A stretch of 64,000 bases of DNA from Streptomyces sp. NBC_01451 (lineage in GTDB: Bacteria; Actinomycetota; Actinomycetes; Streptomycetales; Streptomycetaceae). Positions 56,292 through 64,000 of the stretch are shown one piece after another; positions within the stretch are counted from its first letter, which is position 1; each line of letters opens with the position of its first letter. The notes under the pieces were generated by a model. That model was not told the DNA's origin, did no database searches, and worked only from the letters and a program-made list of their open reading frames with translations. The position numbers and the translations under genes were made by a program. The stretch is taken from contig NZ_CP109479.1 in assembly GCF_036227485.1 (NCBI RefSeq), positions 7,936,001-8,000,000 of the forward strand. The letters are read 5' to 3'.

Positions 56292-57653
56292 ATGGACCGC
56301 CGCATTTTCGGGCTGGAGAACGAGTACGGCGTCACGTGTACGTTCAGGGGACAGCGGCGTCTGTCTCCCGACGAGGTGGCTCGGTACCTCTTCCGCCGTG
56401 TCGTGTCATGGGGCCGTAGCAGCAATGTCTTTCTGCGAAACGGCGCACGCCTCTATCTTGACGTGGGATCACATCCGGAATACGCGACACCGGAATGTGA
56501 CGACCTGACGGAACTCGTCACTCACGACAAGGCCGGCGAGCGCATTCTCGAAGGACTCCTGGTGGACGCCGAACGACGCCTGCACGAGGAAGGAATCGCG
56601 GGCGACGTCTACCTCTTCAAGAACAACACGGACTCGGCGGGCAACTCGTACGGTTGCCACGAGAACTATCTGGTGGCCCGGCACGGGGAGTTCTCCCGGC
56701 TCGCGGACATCCTCATTCCGTTCCTCGTCACCCGCCAGCTTCTGTGCGGTGCGGGCAAGGTGCTGCAGACGCCGCGCGGTGCCGTGTACTGCGTGAGTCA
56801 GCGGGCGGAGCACATCTGGGAGGGCGTCTCCTCGGCGACGACCCGGTCCCGGCCGATCATCAACACGCGTGACGAACCGCACGCGGACGCCGAGCGCTAT
56901 CGCCGGCTGCATGTCATCGTCGGCGACTCGAACATGTCCGAGACGACGATGCTTCTGAAGGTCGGTGCCACCGACCTCGTGCTGCGCATGATCGAGGCGG
57001 GCACGGTGATGCGGGACCTGACTCTGGAGAACCCGATCCGGGCGATCCGCGAGGTCAGCCACGACATCACGGGCCGCCGCAAGGTGCGGCTGGCCAGCGG
57101 CCGGGAGGCCTCGGCGCTGGATGTGCAGCGCGAGTACTACGAGAAGGCCGTGGACTTCGTCGACCGGCGAGGCATCCGCACGGGCACGGTCGCGCAGGTG
57201 CTGGAGCTGTGGGGCCGGGTGCTCGACTCCATCGAGGCCGAGGATCTGGACCGGATCGGCACCGAGATCGACTGGGTGATGAAGTACCAGCTCATCGAGC
57301 GGTACCGGGCCAAGCACAACATGACGATGTCGCATCCGCGCGTCGCTCAGATCGACCTCGCCTATCACGACATTCACCGCAGGCGGGGTCTTTACTACCT
57401 GCTGGAGAGGAAGAACCAAGCCGCGCGGATCTGCAACGACTTGAAGATCTTCGAGGGCAAGTCGGTTCCGCCGCAGACCACTCGGGCGCGGCTGCGCGGT
57501 GACTTCATCAGGCGGGCCCAGGAACAGCGGCGCGATTTCACGGTCGACTGGGTGCATCTGAAGCTCAACGACCAGGCGCAGCGCACGGTGTTGTGCAAGG
57601 ACCCGTTCCGCAGTGTCGATGAACGGGTGGAGAAGCTGATCGCCGGTATGTGA
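56292..57653 (+). CDS. pafA: Pup--protein ligase
   Basis: PafA activates the C-terminal Glu of Pup with ATP and links it to substrate lysines. It is 453 residues, glutamine-synthetase-like. [12 protein letters not shown] at residues 7-18 carries the metal-binding Glu, with catalytic Asp in the [14 protein letters not shown] segment near 56. [19 protein letters not shown] near 194 is shared with Dop, but the Dop loop is absent, as expected for the ligase. Its last 15 bases are duplicated just after the stop. Confidence 0.97.
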   Translation: MDRRIFGLENEYGVTCTFRGQRRLSPDEVARYLFRRVVSWGRSSNVFLRNGARLYLDVGSHPEYATPECDDLTELVTHDKAGERILEGLLVDAERRLHEEGIAGDVYLFKNNTDSAGNSYGCHENYLVARHGEFSRLADILIPFLVTRQLLCGAGKVLQTPRGAVYCVSQRAEHIWEGVSSATTRSRPIINTRDEPHADAERYRRLHVIVGDSNMSETTMLLKVGATDLVLRMIEAGTVMRDLTLENPIRAIREVSHDITGRRKVRLASGREASALDVQREYYEKAVDFVDRRGIRTGTVAQVLELWGRVLDSIEAEDLDRIGTEIDWVMKYQLIERYRAKHNMTMSHPRVAQIDLAYHDIHRRRGLYYLLERKNQAARICNDLKIFEGKSVPPQTTRARLRGDFIRRAQEQRRDFTVDWVHLKLNDQAQRTVLCKDPFRSVDERVEKLIAGM

Positions 57654-57677
57654 GTCACCGAGTCGCCGGTATGTGAG
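57640..57677 (+). repeat. 15-bp duplication of the pafA 3' end
   Basis: TCGCCGGTATGTGAG occurs at 57640-57654 (the last codons and stop of pafA) and again at 57663-57677, a 23-bp period. A small tandem duplication downstream of the stop. Confidence 0.8.
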
Positions 57678-57712
57678 ATTTGCGGCCGGATGTGTTTCCG
57701 GAACGCAACGCG

Positions 57713-57741
57713 GGGCGCCGTACGTTTTCCGTACGGCGCCC
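57713..57741 (+). terminator. Hairpin after pafA
   Basis: GGGCGCCGTACG (57713-57724) pairs perfectly with CGTACGGCGCCC (57730-57741), loop TTTTC. It lies between pafA and the FKBP gene. Confidence 0.75.
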
Positions 57742-57807
57742 TTCGCACGCCGTAGAGTTGCGCGCACGCCAGCAACACAAGATCGACACCGATACGAGGC
57801 TTTCACC

Positions 57808-58812
57808 GTGCGCCGACGCTCAGTTCTCCTTGCCGTACCTGCCGGACTTGTCACGCTCGCCGGATGCGGCGACGACGAGTCCGACAAGAGCAAGGCCAGT
57901 GACAGCAGCCCGTCCCCTTCGGCGTCGGGTTCGTCCGCCGCGCCGGCGCCGAAGATCGTCGACGGTCCGCTGCCGGCGGTCACGGCGGGAGCGAAGTTCG
58001 ACGAGAAGCCGACCGTGGCCAAGGGCAGCGGTACGCCGTCGAAGGATCTCGCGGTGAAGACGCTCATCGCGGGCAACGGCAAGACGGTCGTGGAGAACGA
58101 CTACGTCGTGGCCAACTACCTGGGCCAGATCTGGGATTCGGCGAAGGTCTTCGACAACTCGTACGACCGGGGGACCGCGCTCGTCATCCAGCTGGCGCAG
58201 GGCGGCATCATCGACGGCTGGCGGTATGGGCTGACTGGCCGGAAGGCCGGCAGCCGTGTCGAGATGGCCGTCCCGCCGACCTGGGGTTACGGCACGCAGG
58301 GCAACTCTCAGGCGGGCATCAAGGGCACCGACACGCTGGTCTTCGTCGTGGATGTCAAGGACACGTTCAACGCGAAGAGCTCGGCGAAGGGCAAGGCCGT
58401 CGCTCAGGACGACGCCGCGCTGCCGAAGGTGGGGACGAACACGGACGGTGCGGCTCCCTCGATCGAGGTCCCGAAGTCCGCCGCGCCGACGAAGCTGGTG
58501 GCGGACTACGTCATCGAGGGCGACGGCGAGGTGGTCAAGGAGACCGAGTCTGTCCTCGTGCAGTACAAGGGCGTGCTGTGGGACACGGGCAAGGAGTTCG
58601 ACTCGTCGTACAAGAACGGGCAGCTGGTCTCGTTCGGGCTGTCGCAGGTCGTCAAGGGATGGGCGCAGGGGCTGACCGGCAAGAAGGTCGGCAGCCGCGT
58701 GCTGATCGTGATTCCGCCGGCCCTGGGCTACGGCGACAACCCGCCGCAGGGCAGCGGCATCGAGAAGGACTCGGTGCTGGTGTTCTCCGTGGACATCCTC
58801 GCGAAGATGTGA
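57808..58812 (+). CDS. Lipoprotein with two FKBP-type prolyl isomerase domains
   Basis: A 334-residue surface lipoprotein. The signal ends in VTLAGC near residue 17, then a Ser/Pro/Ala linker. Domain 1 spans about 80-190 (landmarks GIIDGWRYGLTGRKAGSRVEM and PPTWGYG), domain 2 about 225-334 (GVLWDTGKEFDSSYKNGQ, QVVKGWAQGLTGKKVGSRVL, PPALGYG). It should speed folding of secreted proteins outside the membrane. GTG at 57808 with GAGG upstream. Confidence 0.92.
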   Translation: MRRRSVLLAVPAGLVTLAGCGDDESDKSKASDSSPSPSASGSSAAPAPKIVDGPLPAVTAGAKFDEKPTVAKGSGTPSKDLAVKTLIAGNGKTVVENDYVVANYLGQIWDSAKVFDNSYDRGTALVIQLAQGGIIDGWRYGLTGRKAGSRVEMAVPPTWGYGTQGNSQAGIKGTDTLVFVVDVKDTFNAKSSAKGKAVAQDDAALPKVGTNTDGAAPSIEVPKSAAPTKLVADYVIEGDGEVVKETESVLVQYKGVLWDTGKEFDSSYKNGQLVSFGLSQVVKGWAQGLTGKKVGSRVLIVIPPALGYGDNPPQGSGIEKDSVLVFSVDILAKM

Positions 58813-58913
58813 CCCCTTCGGGGAGGTCGTCGCGGCGCGGGCGTCGTCGCACGCGCCCGGGATGAAAGACTGTGCGCGTTGCCTTTGTTCATTCACCAGC
58901 AGGAGCCAGAGAC

Positions 58914-59285
58914 GTGAGCATCGAGAAGCCCGAGATCGACTTCCCCGGCGGCGAGCCCCCGGCGGACCTCCAGATCAAGGACATCTGGGAGGGCGACGGC
59001 GCCGAAGCGGTGGCGGGTCAGAACGTCACCGTCCACTACGTGGGAGTTTCCTTCAGCACGGGCGAGGAGTTCGACGCCAGCTGGAACCGGGGCACCCCGT
59101 TCAAGTTCCCGCTGGGCGGGGGCCGGGTCATCAAGGGCTGGGACCTCGGTGTGCAGGGCATGAAGGTCGGCGGCCGGCGTGAGCTGACCATCCCGGCCCA
59201 CCTCGCGTACGGCAACCAGAGCCCCACGCCGGCGATCAAGCCGGGCGAGACGCTGATCTTCGTGGTGGACCTGGTCGCGGTCTGA
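58914..59285 (+). CDS. Cytoplasmic FKBP-type prolyl isomerase
   Basis: A 123-residue single-domain FKBP with no signal peptide. The active-site pattern is complete: VTVHYVGVSFSTGEEFDASW near residue 40, GRVIKGWDLGVQGMKVGGRREL near 70, IPAHLAYG near 93, and LIFVVDLVAV at the end. GTG at 58914 with AGGAG 9 nt upstream. It follows the exported FKBP gene by about 100 bp. Confidence 0.94.
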   Translation: MSIEKPEIDFPGGEPPADLQIKDIWEGDGAEAVAGQNVTVHYVGVSFSTGEEFDASWNRGTPFKFPLGGGRVIKGWDLGVQGMKVGGRRELTIPAHLAYGNQSPTPAIKPGETLIFVVDLVAV

Positions 59286-59290
59286 CCATC

Positions 59291-59368
59291 GGTCCGATCG
59301 TCGTACGACAGTCGAATGTGATCGGAATCAGGTCGGATCGTCCTACGACGTAGGTGCGAGGTCCGACC
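59291..59368 (+). repeat. Direct and inverted repeats between the FKBP gene and pafB
   Basis: Two 19-bp copies, 59291-59309 and 59331-59349, differ at two positions and are exactly 40 bp apart. Each carries a GTCSTACGAC core; the first includes the perfect palindrome GTCGTACGAC, the second is part of CCTAC-GAC-GTAGG (59343-59355). GGTCGGA (59331) also pairs with TCCGACC (59362-59368). It may be an operator array or a structured RNA. Confidence 0.65.
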
Positions 59369-59383
59369 GGACTTGATCATCCG

Positions 59384-59420
59384 GGGTCCATGCCTGTCCG
59401 GGCATGGACCCTCGGCTTTT
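59384..59420 (+). terminator. Intrinsic terminator before pafB
   Basis: GGGTCCATGCC (59384-59394) pairs perfectly with GGCATGGACCC (59401-59411), then TCGGCTTTT. It ends FKBP transcripts. Confidence 0.85.
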
Positions 59421-59485
59421 GCCGCGCCACTTCGGAGCGGTACGGTCATCCGTCGTAAGCACCATAGGGAAGACGAAGGGCGTCG

Positions 59486-60439
59486 ATGGCCATTGCCAAG
59501 GCAGAGCGGCTGATGAACCTGGCGCTGTGCCTGCTCGGGACGCGCAGGCCGCTGAGCAAGCGCGAGCTTCGTGACTCCATCGAGGCCTATCTCGAAGCGG
59601 GCAGCGACGACTCCTTCAACCGGATGTTCGAGCGCGACAAGGACGATCTGCGCGAACTCGGGCTGGTCATCGAGACGGTGGAGAACCTCGACGGGGAGGT
59701 CGGCTACCGCGCCGGCCGTGACAGCAACCGGCTGCCGCCCATCACCCTCGACGCCGAGGAGGCCGCCGCCCTGGGCCTGGCCGCGAAGGTCTGGCAGCAG
59801 GCCCGCCTCGCCGGTGCGGCCAGTGGCGCGCTGCAGAAGCTGCGCGCGGCCGGACTGCCCGAGGACGTCGACCCCTACGAGGCCCACGGCGCCCTGGAGC
59901 CGCGTATCCCGGTGCACGAGGCCGCCTTCGAGCCGCTGATGCTGGCCTGCCGGGACCGCCGCCCGGTCGCCTTCGACTACCGCAAGGCCACAGCCGTCCG
60001 CCCGGAGCCCCGTCAGGTGGAGCCGTGGGCGCTGGAGTGCTGGCGCGGCCACTGGTATCTGGCCGGCTGGGACCGTGACCGGGGCGCCGAACGTGTGTTC
60101 AGGCTGTCGCGGATCACCGGCAAGGTCCGCAGCCGCAGCGCGAAGTTCACCGCCGACGTGCCCGATGTCGTCACGGTCCGCGAGACCGTCGCCAGCTGGG
60201 CGGGGGAGAGCGCCGACCGTTCCGCGCTGATCCGGCTGCGGGCGGGCGCCGGCTACCCCCTTCGGGCGAAGGCGTCCCGGGTGCGGGAACTCGGCGACGG
60301 CTGGGACGAGTTGGAGATTCCGTACGGGCACGGGCTGGACGCCTGGCTGGTGGAGTTCGGACCGGACGTGGTGGTCCTGGAGCCGGCCGAACTGCGTGCC
60401 GACGTGGTGGACAGGCTGCGCGCCGTGGCCAAGGGCTGA
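59486..60439 (+). CDS. pafB: WYL-domain transcription regulator PafB
   Basis: PafB with PafC forms the activator of the LexA-independent DNA-damage response in mycobacteria. It is 317 residues. The N-terminal helix-turn-helix (about 1-70) has RRPLSKRELRDSIEAYL. The WYL domain (about 150-220) has VAFDYRKAT and the WYL-type core WALECWRGHWYLAGWDRDRG. The WCX extension follows to the C-terminus. It is transcribed with pafC 16 bp downstream. Confidence 0.94.
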   Translation: MAIAKAERLMNLALCLLGTRRPLSKRELRDSIEAYLEAGSDDSFNRMFERDKDDLRELGLVIETVENLDGEVGYRAGRDSNRLPPITLDAEEAAALGLAAKVWQQARLAGAASGALQKLRAAGLPEDVDPYEAHGALEPRIPVHEAAFEPLMLACRDRRPVAFDYRKATAVRPEPRQVEPWALECWRGHWYLAGWDRDRGAERVFRLSRITGKVRSRSAKFTADVPDVVTVRETVASWAGESADRSALIRLRAGAGYPLRAKASRVRELGDGWDELEIPYGHGLDAWLVEFGPDVVVLEPAELRADVVDRLRAVAKG

Positions 60440-60455
60440 GGGAGAGCACAAGCAA

Positions 60456-61520
60456 GTGGCAGGCAAACCGGCCAGGCCCGTGAACGCCATCGACCAGACG
60501 CGGCGGATGCTGTCCCTGGTGACCTATCTGCGCGAGCGGCCCGGCGCGCGCGTCGGCGACGTCGCCCGCGCGTTCGGGATCACCGAGGACGAACTGGTCT
60601 CGGACCTGGACGTGCTGCCCATGTGCGGCACCAGCTTCCGCGGCGGCGACCTGCTCGACATCGACACCGACGGCGACCGGATCTGGTGGCACAACCCCGC
60701 CGCACTCGGCGAGGAGGCCGCCGAGCCGCTCAGACTGGCCGCCGACGAGGCGACCGCGCTGCTGGTCGCCGCCCGCGCGGTGTCCACGCTGCCCGGGCTG
60801 CGCGAGGGCGACCGGCAGGCGCTGCTGCGGGCCACCGCCAAGGTGGAGACGGCGGCCGGAGAGGCTGCCGGGGCCAGTGCGCGGCTGTCGGTGACCTTCG
60901 AGTCCGAGGGCGGGGTCTTCGCGGACGTCGACCGGGCGATCTCCGAGCGCCGCCGCCTGTGGATCCGCTACTACTCGCCCGCGCGTGACGAGCTCAGCGA
61001 GCGGGAGATCGACCCGATCCGCCTGGTCAGCGTCGGCCACACCTACGTGGAGGCCTGGTGCCGGCGCTCCGAGGCGCGCCGCACCTTCCGCCTCGACCGG
61101 GTCGCCGAGATCAGGATCCTGGACGAGCCGGCCGCCCCGCCCGAGATAGAGCTGCGGGACCTGTCGGAAGGGCTGGTGCAGCCCGCCGCCGAGGATCCCG
61201 AGGTGGTCGTCGAGGTCGGGCCCGGCGGACGCTGGGTCGCCGAGTACTACCCGCACGACAGTGCCGATGAGCTTCCCGAGGGCGGGCTGCGTATCACTCT
61301 GCGCACCCCCGATCCGGCGTCGCTGCGGCGCCTGGCACTGCGGCTCGGCCGCGACGGGCGCATCGTCTCGCCGCAGGACCTCGCGGACAGTGCCCGGCAG
61401 GCCGCCCAGGAGGCGCTGGCGGCGTACGACGCCCCCCAGGCCCCTGGGACACAGCCGCGGACGCCCGGGGCGCACGGAGTTCAGGACGGGCTGTACGACA
61501 GACGGGAGCAGGAGCGTTGA
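60456..61520 (+). CDS. pafC: WYL-domain transcription regulator PafC
   Basis: The partner of PafB, 354 residues. The N-terminal helix-turn-helix has VGDVARAFGITEDELVSDL near residue 32. The WYL domain (about 150-215) has LWIRYYSPARDELSEREIDPIRL and HTYVEAWCRRSEARRTFRLDRV. The last 30 residues are a low-complexity Gly/Gln/Pro tail. The start is GTG at 60456. Its stop overlaps the next start by TTGA. Confidence 0.94.
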   Translation: MAGKPARPVNAIDQTRRMLSLVTYLRERPGARVGDVARAFGITEDELVSDLDVLPMCGTSFRGGDLLDIDTDGDRIWWHNPAALGEEAAEPLRLAADEATALLVAARAVSTLPGLREGDRQALLRATAKVETAAGEAAGASARLSVTFESEGGVFADVDRAISERRRLWIRYYSPARDELSEREIDPIRLVSVGHTYVEAWCRRSEARRTFRLDRVAEIRILDEPAAPPEIELRDLSEGLVQPAAEDPEVVVEVGPGGRWVAEYYPHDSADELPEGGLRITLRTPDPASLRRLALRLGRDGRIVSPQDLADSARQAAQEALAAYDAPQAPGTQPRTPGAHGVQDGLYDRREQER

Positions 61521-61810
61521 GCGAGTCTCCGATGTCAGGTGTGCGGGACATGACCGTGGCCGCGGCCTTCGCCGGCATGAGAAGAGTGGCCCCCGTCGTG
61601 TTCCGCGCCGCCTGCCCGGACTGCCGCGGCAACTTCGAGCTCACCGCGGGCGCCCTGCGCCTGGCCATCGGCGCCACCAGCCGGACCACCTTCTACTCGT
61701 TCACCTGCCCCGACTGCGACGTGACCGTCCGTAAACCGGCGGGGGAGCGCGTCGTCGAGCTGCTCACCGGGGGTGGGGTCAGGACTCTCCGGCTGGCCGG
61801 GCCGTCCTGA
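61517..61810 (+). CDS. Small zinc-ribbon protein
   Basis: A 97-residue protein of unknown function. Two CPDC knuckles (CPDCRGNF near residue 33 and CPDCDVTV near residue 65) form a likely zinc ribbon. It is coupled to pafC by a TTGA overlap, with GGGAG at suitable spacing before the TTG. If TTG is not used, ATG at 61532 or 61550 would give a slightly shorter product that keeps both knuckles. Confidence 0.75.
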   Translation: MSESPMSGVRDMTVAAAFAGMRRVAPVVFRAACPDCRGNFELTAGALRLAIGATSRTTFYSFTCPDCDVTVRKPAGERVVELLTGGGVRTLRLAGPS

Positions 61811-61884
61811 GGGGCTGAGCGCTGGTATTTTCGCCCCGGCCGCCCTCACCCGTGCCTCCCCGGGTGGGGGACCCCGCTGGGGAC

Positions 61885-61960
61885 CCCCATCGGGGGCTGC
61901 CGCCCCCAGATCCCCGCTTCGGCCTGCACGGCCTCGTCCTCGAACGCCGGACCGGCCGGG
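61885..61960. repeat. Dispersed Streptomyces repeat with GGGGGC/GCCCCC hairpin
   Basis: GGGGGC-TGCC-GCCCCC (61892-61907) is followed by GCTTCGGCCTGCACGGCC and TCGTCCTCGAACGCCGGAC, a sequence type scattered widely through Streptomyces intergenic regions. No gene lies between 61811 and 61999. Confidence 0.6.
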
Positions 61961-61986
61961 GGCGTCCGGGCCGTCCGGTGACGGGT

Positions 61987-61999
61987 TAGGCTCGGCGCC
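61987..61999 (+). promoter_or_regulatory. Leaderless-type -10 element
   Basis: TAGGCT (61987-61992), 7 nt, then the ATG at 62000. Confidence 0.5.
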
Positions 62000-62194
62000 A
62001 TGTTCTGGCCGATGTTCGCGATTGCTGTGGGGTTTCTGGGACTCGCCGTTCTCGGGGTGCTCGCCGTCCGGGTCTTCCTGGAGGCGCAGCGCCTGGGAAG
62101 GCAGGTCACGGACTCGGCGCGGCGCATCAACCGGGCCGCCGAGGACCTCGAACGGGCGGCCGTGCACACGGCACGCTCTGTGGACGCGCTGTGA
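62000..62194 (+). CDS. Small single-pass membrane protein
   Basis: A 64-residue protein. One membrane helix (about residues 3-27) is followed by a basic, helix-forming cytoplasmic tail with heptad-like spacing (RQVTDSARRINRAAEDLERAA). Function unknown. It sits directly before tatA and tatC and resembles short DUF948-type proteins. A leaderless start is likely. Confidence 0.75.
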   Translation: MFWPMFAIAVGFLGLAVLGVLAVRVFLEAQRLGRQVTDSARRINRAAEDLERAAVHTARSVDAL

Positions 62195-62394
62195 CTGTCC
62201 GGCGGCTCTCCTGTGAGTCCGCTGGTTGATGTGTTTTGGGCGACTTCGGCCTGTCACCTTGTCGGCGTCGGCAGGTACGCTGCTGATCGCGGCCGGAAAA
62301 CGAGGCCCGGACCGCAAACCGGGAGTACGCACAGGGATTGCCTCAGGTTTACCCCCGAGCGTTACGATCGCTGTGAACACGACGGTCGGACGCC

Positions 62395-62412
62395 TGTCCG
62401 AACGATCGGACA
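62395..62412. promoter_or_regulatory. Perfect inverted repeat TGTCCGA-ACGA-TCGGACA upstream of tatA
   Basis: Seven-base arms, 40 nt before the tatA start; a further TCGGAC lies just upstream (62385-62391). TACGAT at 62363-62368 is a possible -10. It could be an operator or an mRNA hairpin. The rest of the 62195-62451 gap shows no gene. Confidence 0.45.
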
Positions 62413-62451
62413 GCACCCCACCCAGCCGCCTCGGTGAGAAGGTAAAGACTT

Positions 62452-62736
62452 ATGTTCGGAAGGCTCGGCGCCCCCGAGATCATTCTCATCCTCGTCGTCA
62501 TCATCCTGCTGTTCGGCGCGAAGAAGCTTCCGGACATGGCGCGCTCGCTCGGCAAGTCCGCGCGCATCCTGAAGAGCGAAGCCAAGGCGATGAAGTCGGA
62601 GGGCCAGGAACCCGCCCCCGCGGCTCCGCCGTACACCGAGGAGCAGCCCCCGGTGCAGCGCACCATCCAGGCCGCCCCCGGTGACGTGACGAGCGCGCGC
62701 CCGGTCACCGAGCCCACGGACACGACCAAGCGCTGA
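62452..62736 (+). CDS. tatA: Twin-arginine translocase subunit TatA
   Basis: TatA oligomerises to form the Tat export path. It is 94 residues. The membrane helix spans about 7-22 ([16 protein letters not shown]), then the [16 protein letters not shown] hinge and amphipathic helix typical of TatA. A Pro/Thr-rich tail ends the protein. GAAGG precedes the ATG at 62452. It works with TatC, encoded 53 bp downstream, and would export the Tat substrate encoded at 4772. Confidence 0.95.
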   Translation: MFGRLGAPEIILILVVIILLFGAKKLPDMARSLGKSARILKSEAKAMKSEGQEPAPAAPPYTEEQPPVQRTIQAAPGDVTSARPVTEPTDTTKR

Positions 62737-62789
62737 CGCTGACGCAGGGCCGGATGCCTCCGGCCTGCCGCACGAGATGAGGACGTGGG

Positions 62790-63752
62790 TTGCTCAAGTC
62801 TGCCCGCAACAAGGAGAAGGAGAGGGATCCCGAGGGGCGGATGCCCCTCGTGGAGCATCTCCGCGAGCTCCGCAACCGGGTCGCGAAGGCCATGGTGGCG
62901 ATCGTCGCCATCACGATCGTGGCCGCCTTCTTCTACAACGACATCATCAACTTCTTCACCAAACCGGTGCTCGACTCGGTCGGATGCCCGTCGTCCTTCT
63001 CCGAGCTGGCAAAGCAGCAGACCTCGGGCGACAGCCCCTGCGCGAAGATCACGATCAACGGTCTCCTCGCGCCCTTCACGCTCGCCCTGAAGGTGTCGCT
63101 GATGGCCGGCGTCGTGCTCGCCTCGCCGGTCTGGCTCTACCAGCTCTGGGCGTTCGTCGCCCCGGGCCTGCACAAGAGCGAGAAGAAGTACGCCTACGCG
63201 TTCGTCGCCTCCGGTGTTCCGCTGTTCCTCGGTGGCGCCTACTTCGCCTACCGGGTGCTCCCCACCACTGCGAAGGTCCTGATCGAGTTCACGCCGTTCG
63301 GCGTCGACAACCTGCTGCCGCTGGACGACCTGCTCGACCTCGTCACGCGCATGGTGCTCGTCTTCGGTCTCTCCTTCGAACTGCCGCTGCTGCTGATCAT
63401 GCTCAACCTCACCGGGATTCTCACCGGCAAGCGCATGGCCGGCTGGTGGCGCGGCATGATCATGGGCATCACGGTGTTCGCGGCGATCGCGACGCCGAGC
63501 ACGGACCCGCTGACCATGCTGGCGCTCGCCGGACCGATCTGGGTTCTGTACTTCGGCGCGGTTGCCTTCTCGCTGACGAACGACCGGCGCAAGCGCCGCC
63601 GCGAGGCGGAGGGACCGGACGACGACGAGGCCTCCGACCTCGACCTCACTCCCGAGGACATCGGCGAGATCGAGACCGTCTCCGCCAGCCGGGCCGCCCT
63701 GCCCGAACAGACGGGCACGGAACGGGTCAACGGCTATGACGACGTGACCTGA
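62790..63752 (+). CDS. tatC: Twin-arginine translocase subunit TatC
   Basis: TatC is the receptor for twin-arginine signals. It is 320 residues with six membrane helices. The signature MPLVEHLRELRNRV lies at residues 18-31 and the conserved Glu-containing segment FGLSFELPLLLIML near 195. The acidic C-terminal tail after DRRKRRREAEG (about 45 residues) is longer than in E. coli. The start is TTG at 62790 with GAGGA upstream. Confidence 0.95.
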   Translation: MLKSARNKEKERDPEGRMPLVEHLRELRNRVAKAMVAIVAITIVAAFFYNDIINFFTKPVLDSVGCPSSFSELAKQQTSGDSPCAKITINGLLAPFTLALKVSLMAGVVLASPVWLYQLWAFVAPGLHKSEKKYAYAFVASGVPLFLGGAYFAYRVLPTTAKVLIEFTPFGVDNLLPLDDLLDLVTRMVLVFGLSFELPLLLIMLNLTGILTGKRMAGWWRGMIMGITVFAAIATPSTDPLTMLALAGPIWVLYFGAVAFSLTNDRRKRRREAEGPDDDEASDLDLTPEDIGEIETVSASRAALPEQTGTERVNGYDDVT

Positions 63753-63776
63753 GGCTCACTCCCACCACCCGGACCT

Positions 63777-63817
63777 GGAAGCGGCCGGGGCGCCCGCCCG
63801 GCGCCCCGGCCGCTTCC
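63777..63817 (+). terminator. Terminator after tatC, perfect 18-bp stem
   Basis: 63777-63794 pairs perfectly with 63800-63817 around loop CGCCC, 24 nt after the tatC stop. Confidence 0.88.
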
Positions 63818-63913
63818 ATGTTGCTTGAGCTGCGCCGATCCCGGGTTTCGCAGACACCGATCCGGATAATGATCGTCCTGTTGTCAGTGGGGGCCGGTAG
63901 TCTCGAAAGCACG

Positions 63914-64000
63914 ATGACAGAGGACCTCTCACCGGCCGAGCGGTATGCGGCAGCACGCAAGCGCGCTGTCGAGCAGGCCACCGCGCTCGCGTCCTTCCGC
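63914..64000 (+). CDS. DEAD/DEAH-box helicase, N-terminus only
   Basis: The first 29 codons of a gene running off the window. The visible start MTEDLSPAERYAAARKR matches the N-terminus of the Ski2/Mtr4-like helicase that follows tatC in Streptomyces. No helicase motif is inside the window, so the call rests on N-terminal resemblance and gene order. TAGTCT at 63898-63903 is a candidate -10. Confidence 0.6.
   Translation, partial: MTEDLSPAERYAAARKRAVEQATALASFR

Overview
The window is a high-GC actinobacterial chromosome segment, almost certainly Streptomyces. Three things point there: the order metH - gylR - glpF - glpK - glpD, a complete Pup-proteasome locus (arc, dop, pup, prcB, prcA, pafA, pafB, pafC) running into tatA and tatC, and a mycothiol ligase gene (mshC) with its usual unknown-function partners. 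No rRNA, tRNA, insertion sequence, prophage or CRISPR array was seen.

Layout. 1-6828: a partial corA, then the histidine phosphatase / DUF3090 / SCO1664-like / mshC group, a Tat-exported beta-propeller-like protein and a PAC2 protein. 7090-23872: a methionine-salvage block. Leftward there is an operon for a BMP-type nucleoside importer (lipoprotein, double ATPase, two permeases), a nucleoside phosphorylase and a methylthioadenosine-deaminase-like amidohydrolase, followed by a GntR/FCD regulator. Next come mtnA (rightward), mtnD-mtnC-mtnB (leftward), and a rightward operon for a ribose-type ABC importer ending in mtnK. Together these can import methylthioadenosine-like nucleosides or methylthioribose, convert both to methylthioribose-1-phosphate, and carry that through MtnA, MtnB, MtnC and MtnD to the keto acid of methionine. 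The last transamination is not encoded here. 23979-33823: the glycerol operon glpF-glpK-glpD with its IclR-type regulator gylR, then metH and a HAD phosphatase. 34282-46957: two tandem peptide-type solute-binding lipoproteins, an orphan NarL-type response regulator, a RecB-like nuclease, a site-2 protease, a three-gene polysaccharide-type cluster (glycosyltransferase 2, GH113-like lipoprotein, acyltransferase 3), the tRNA methyltransferase trmI and a small secreted protein. 47089-63752: ferredoxin, arc, dop, pup, an HNH endonuclease gene, prcB, prcA, a LacI regulator diverging from an MFS permease, pafA, two FKBP prolyl isomerases, pafB, pafC, a zinc-ribbon protein, a small membrane protein, tatA and tatC. 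The window ends inside a helicase gene.

The most interesting signal is a set of three very short leader-peptide ORFs (14828-14893 minus, 18274-18345 minus, 18498-18569 plus), one ahead of each of three methionine-salvage transcription units. They share an (I/V)RR...D...C-R pattern ending in cysteine and arginine, and each is followed by a cytosine-rich, guanine-poor stretch of about 120-165 nt before the first structural gene. This looks like a cysteine-sensing translational attenuation system, possibly Rho-dependent, wired to sulfur recycling.

Other recurring features are leaderless-type starts (a TANNNT box 6-7 nt before the start codon), strong intrinsic terminators at most convergent junctions, three copies of a dispersed Streptomyces hairpin repeat, and a four-copy 18-bp tandem repeat inside the methylthioribose transporter operon.
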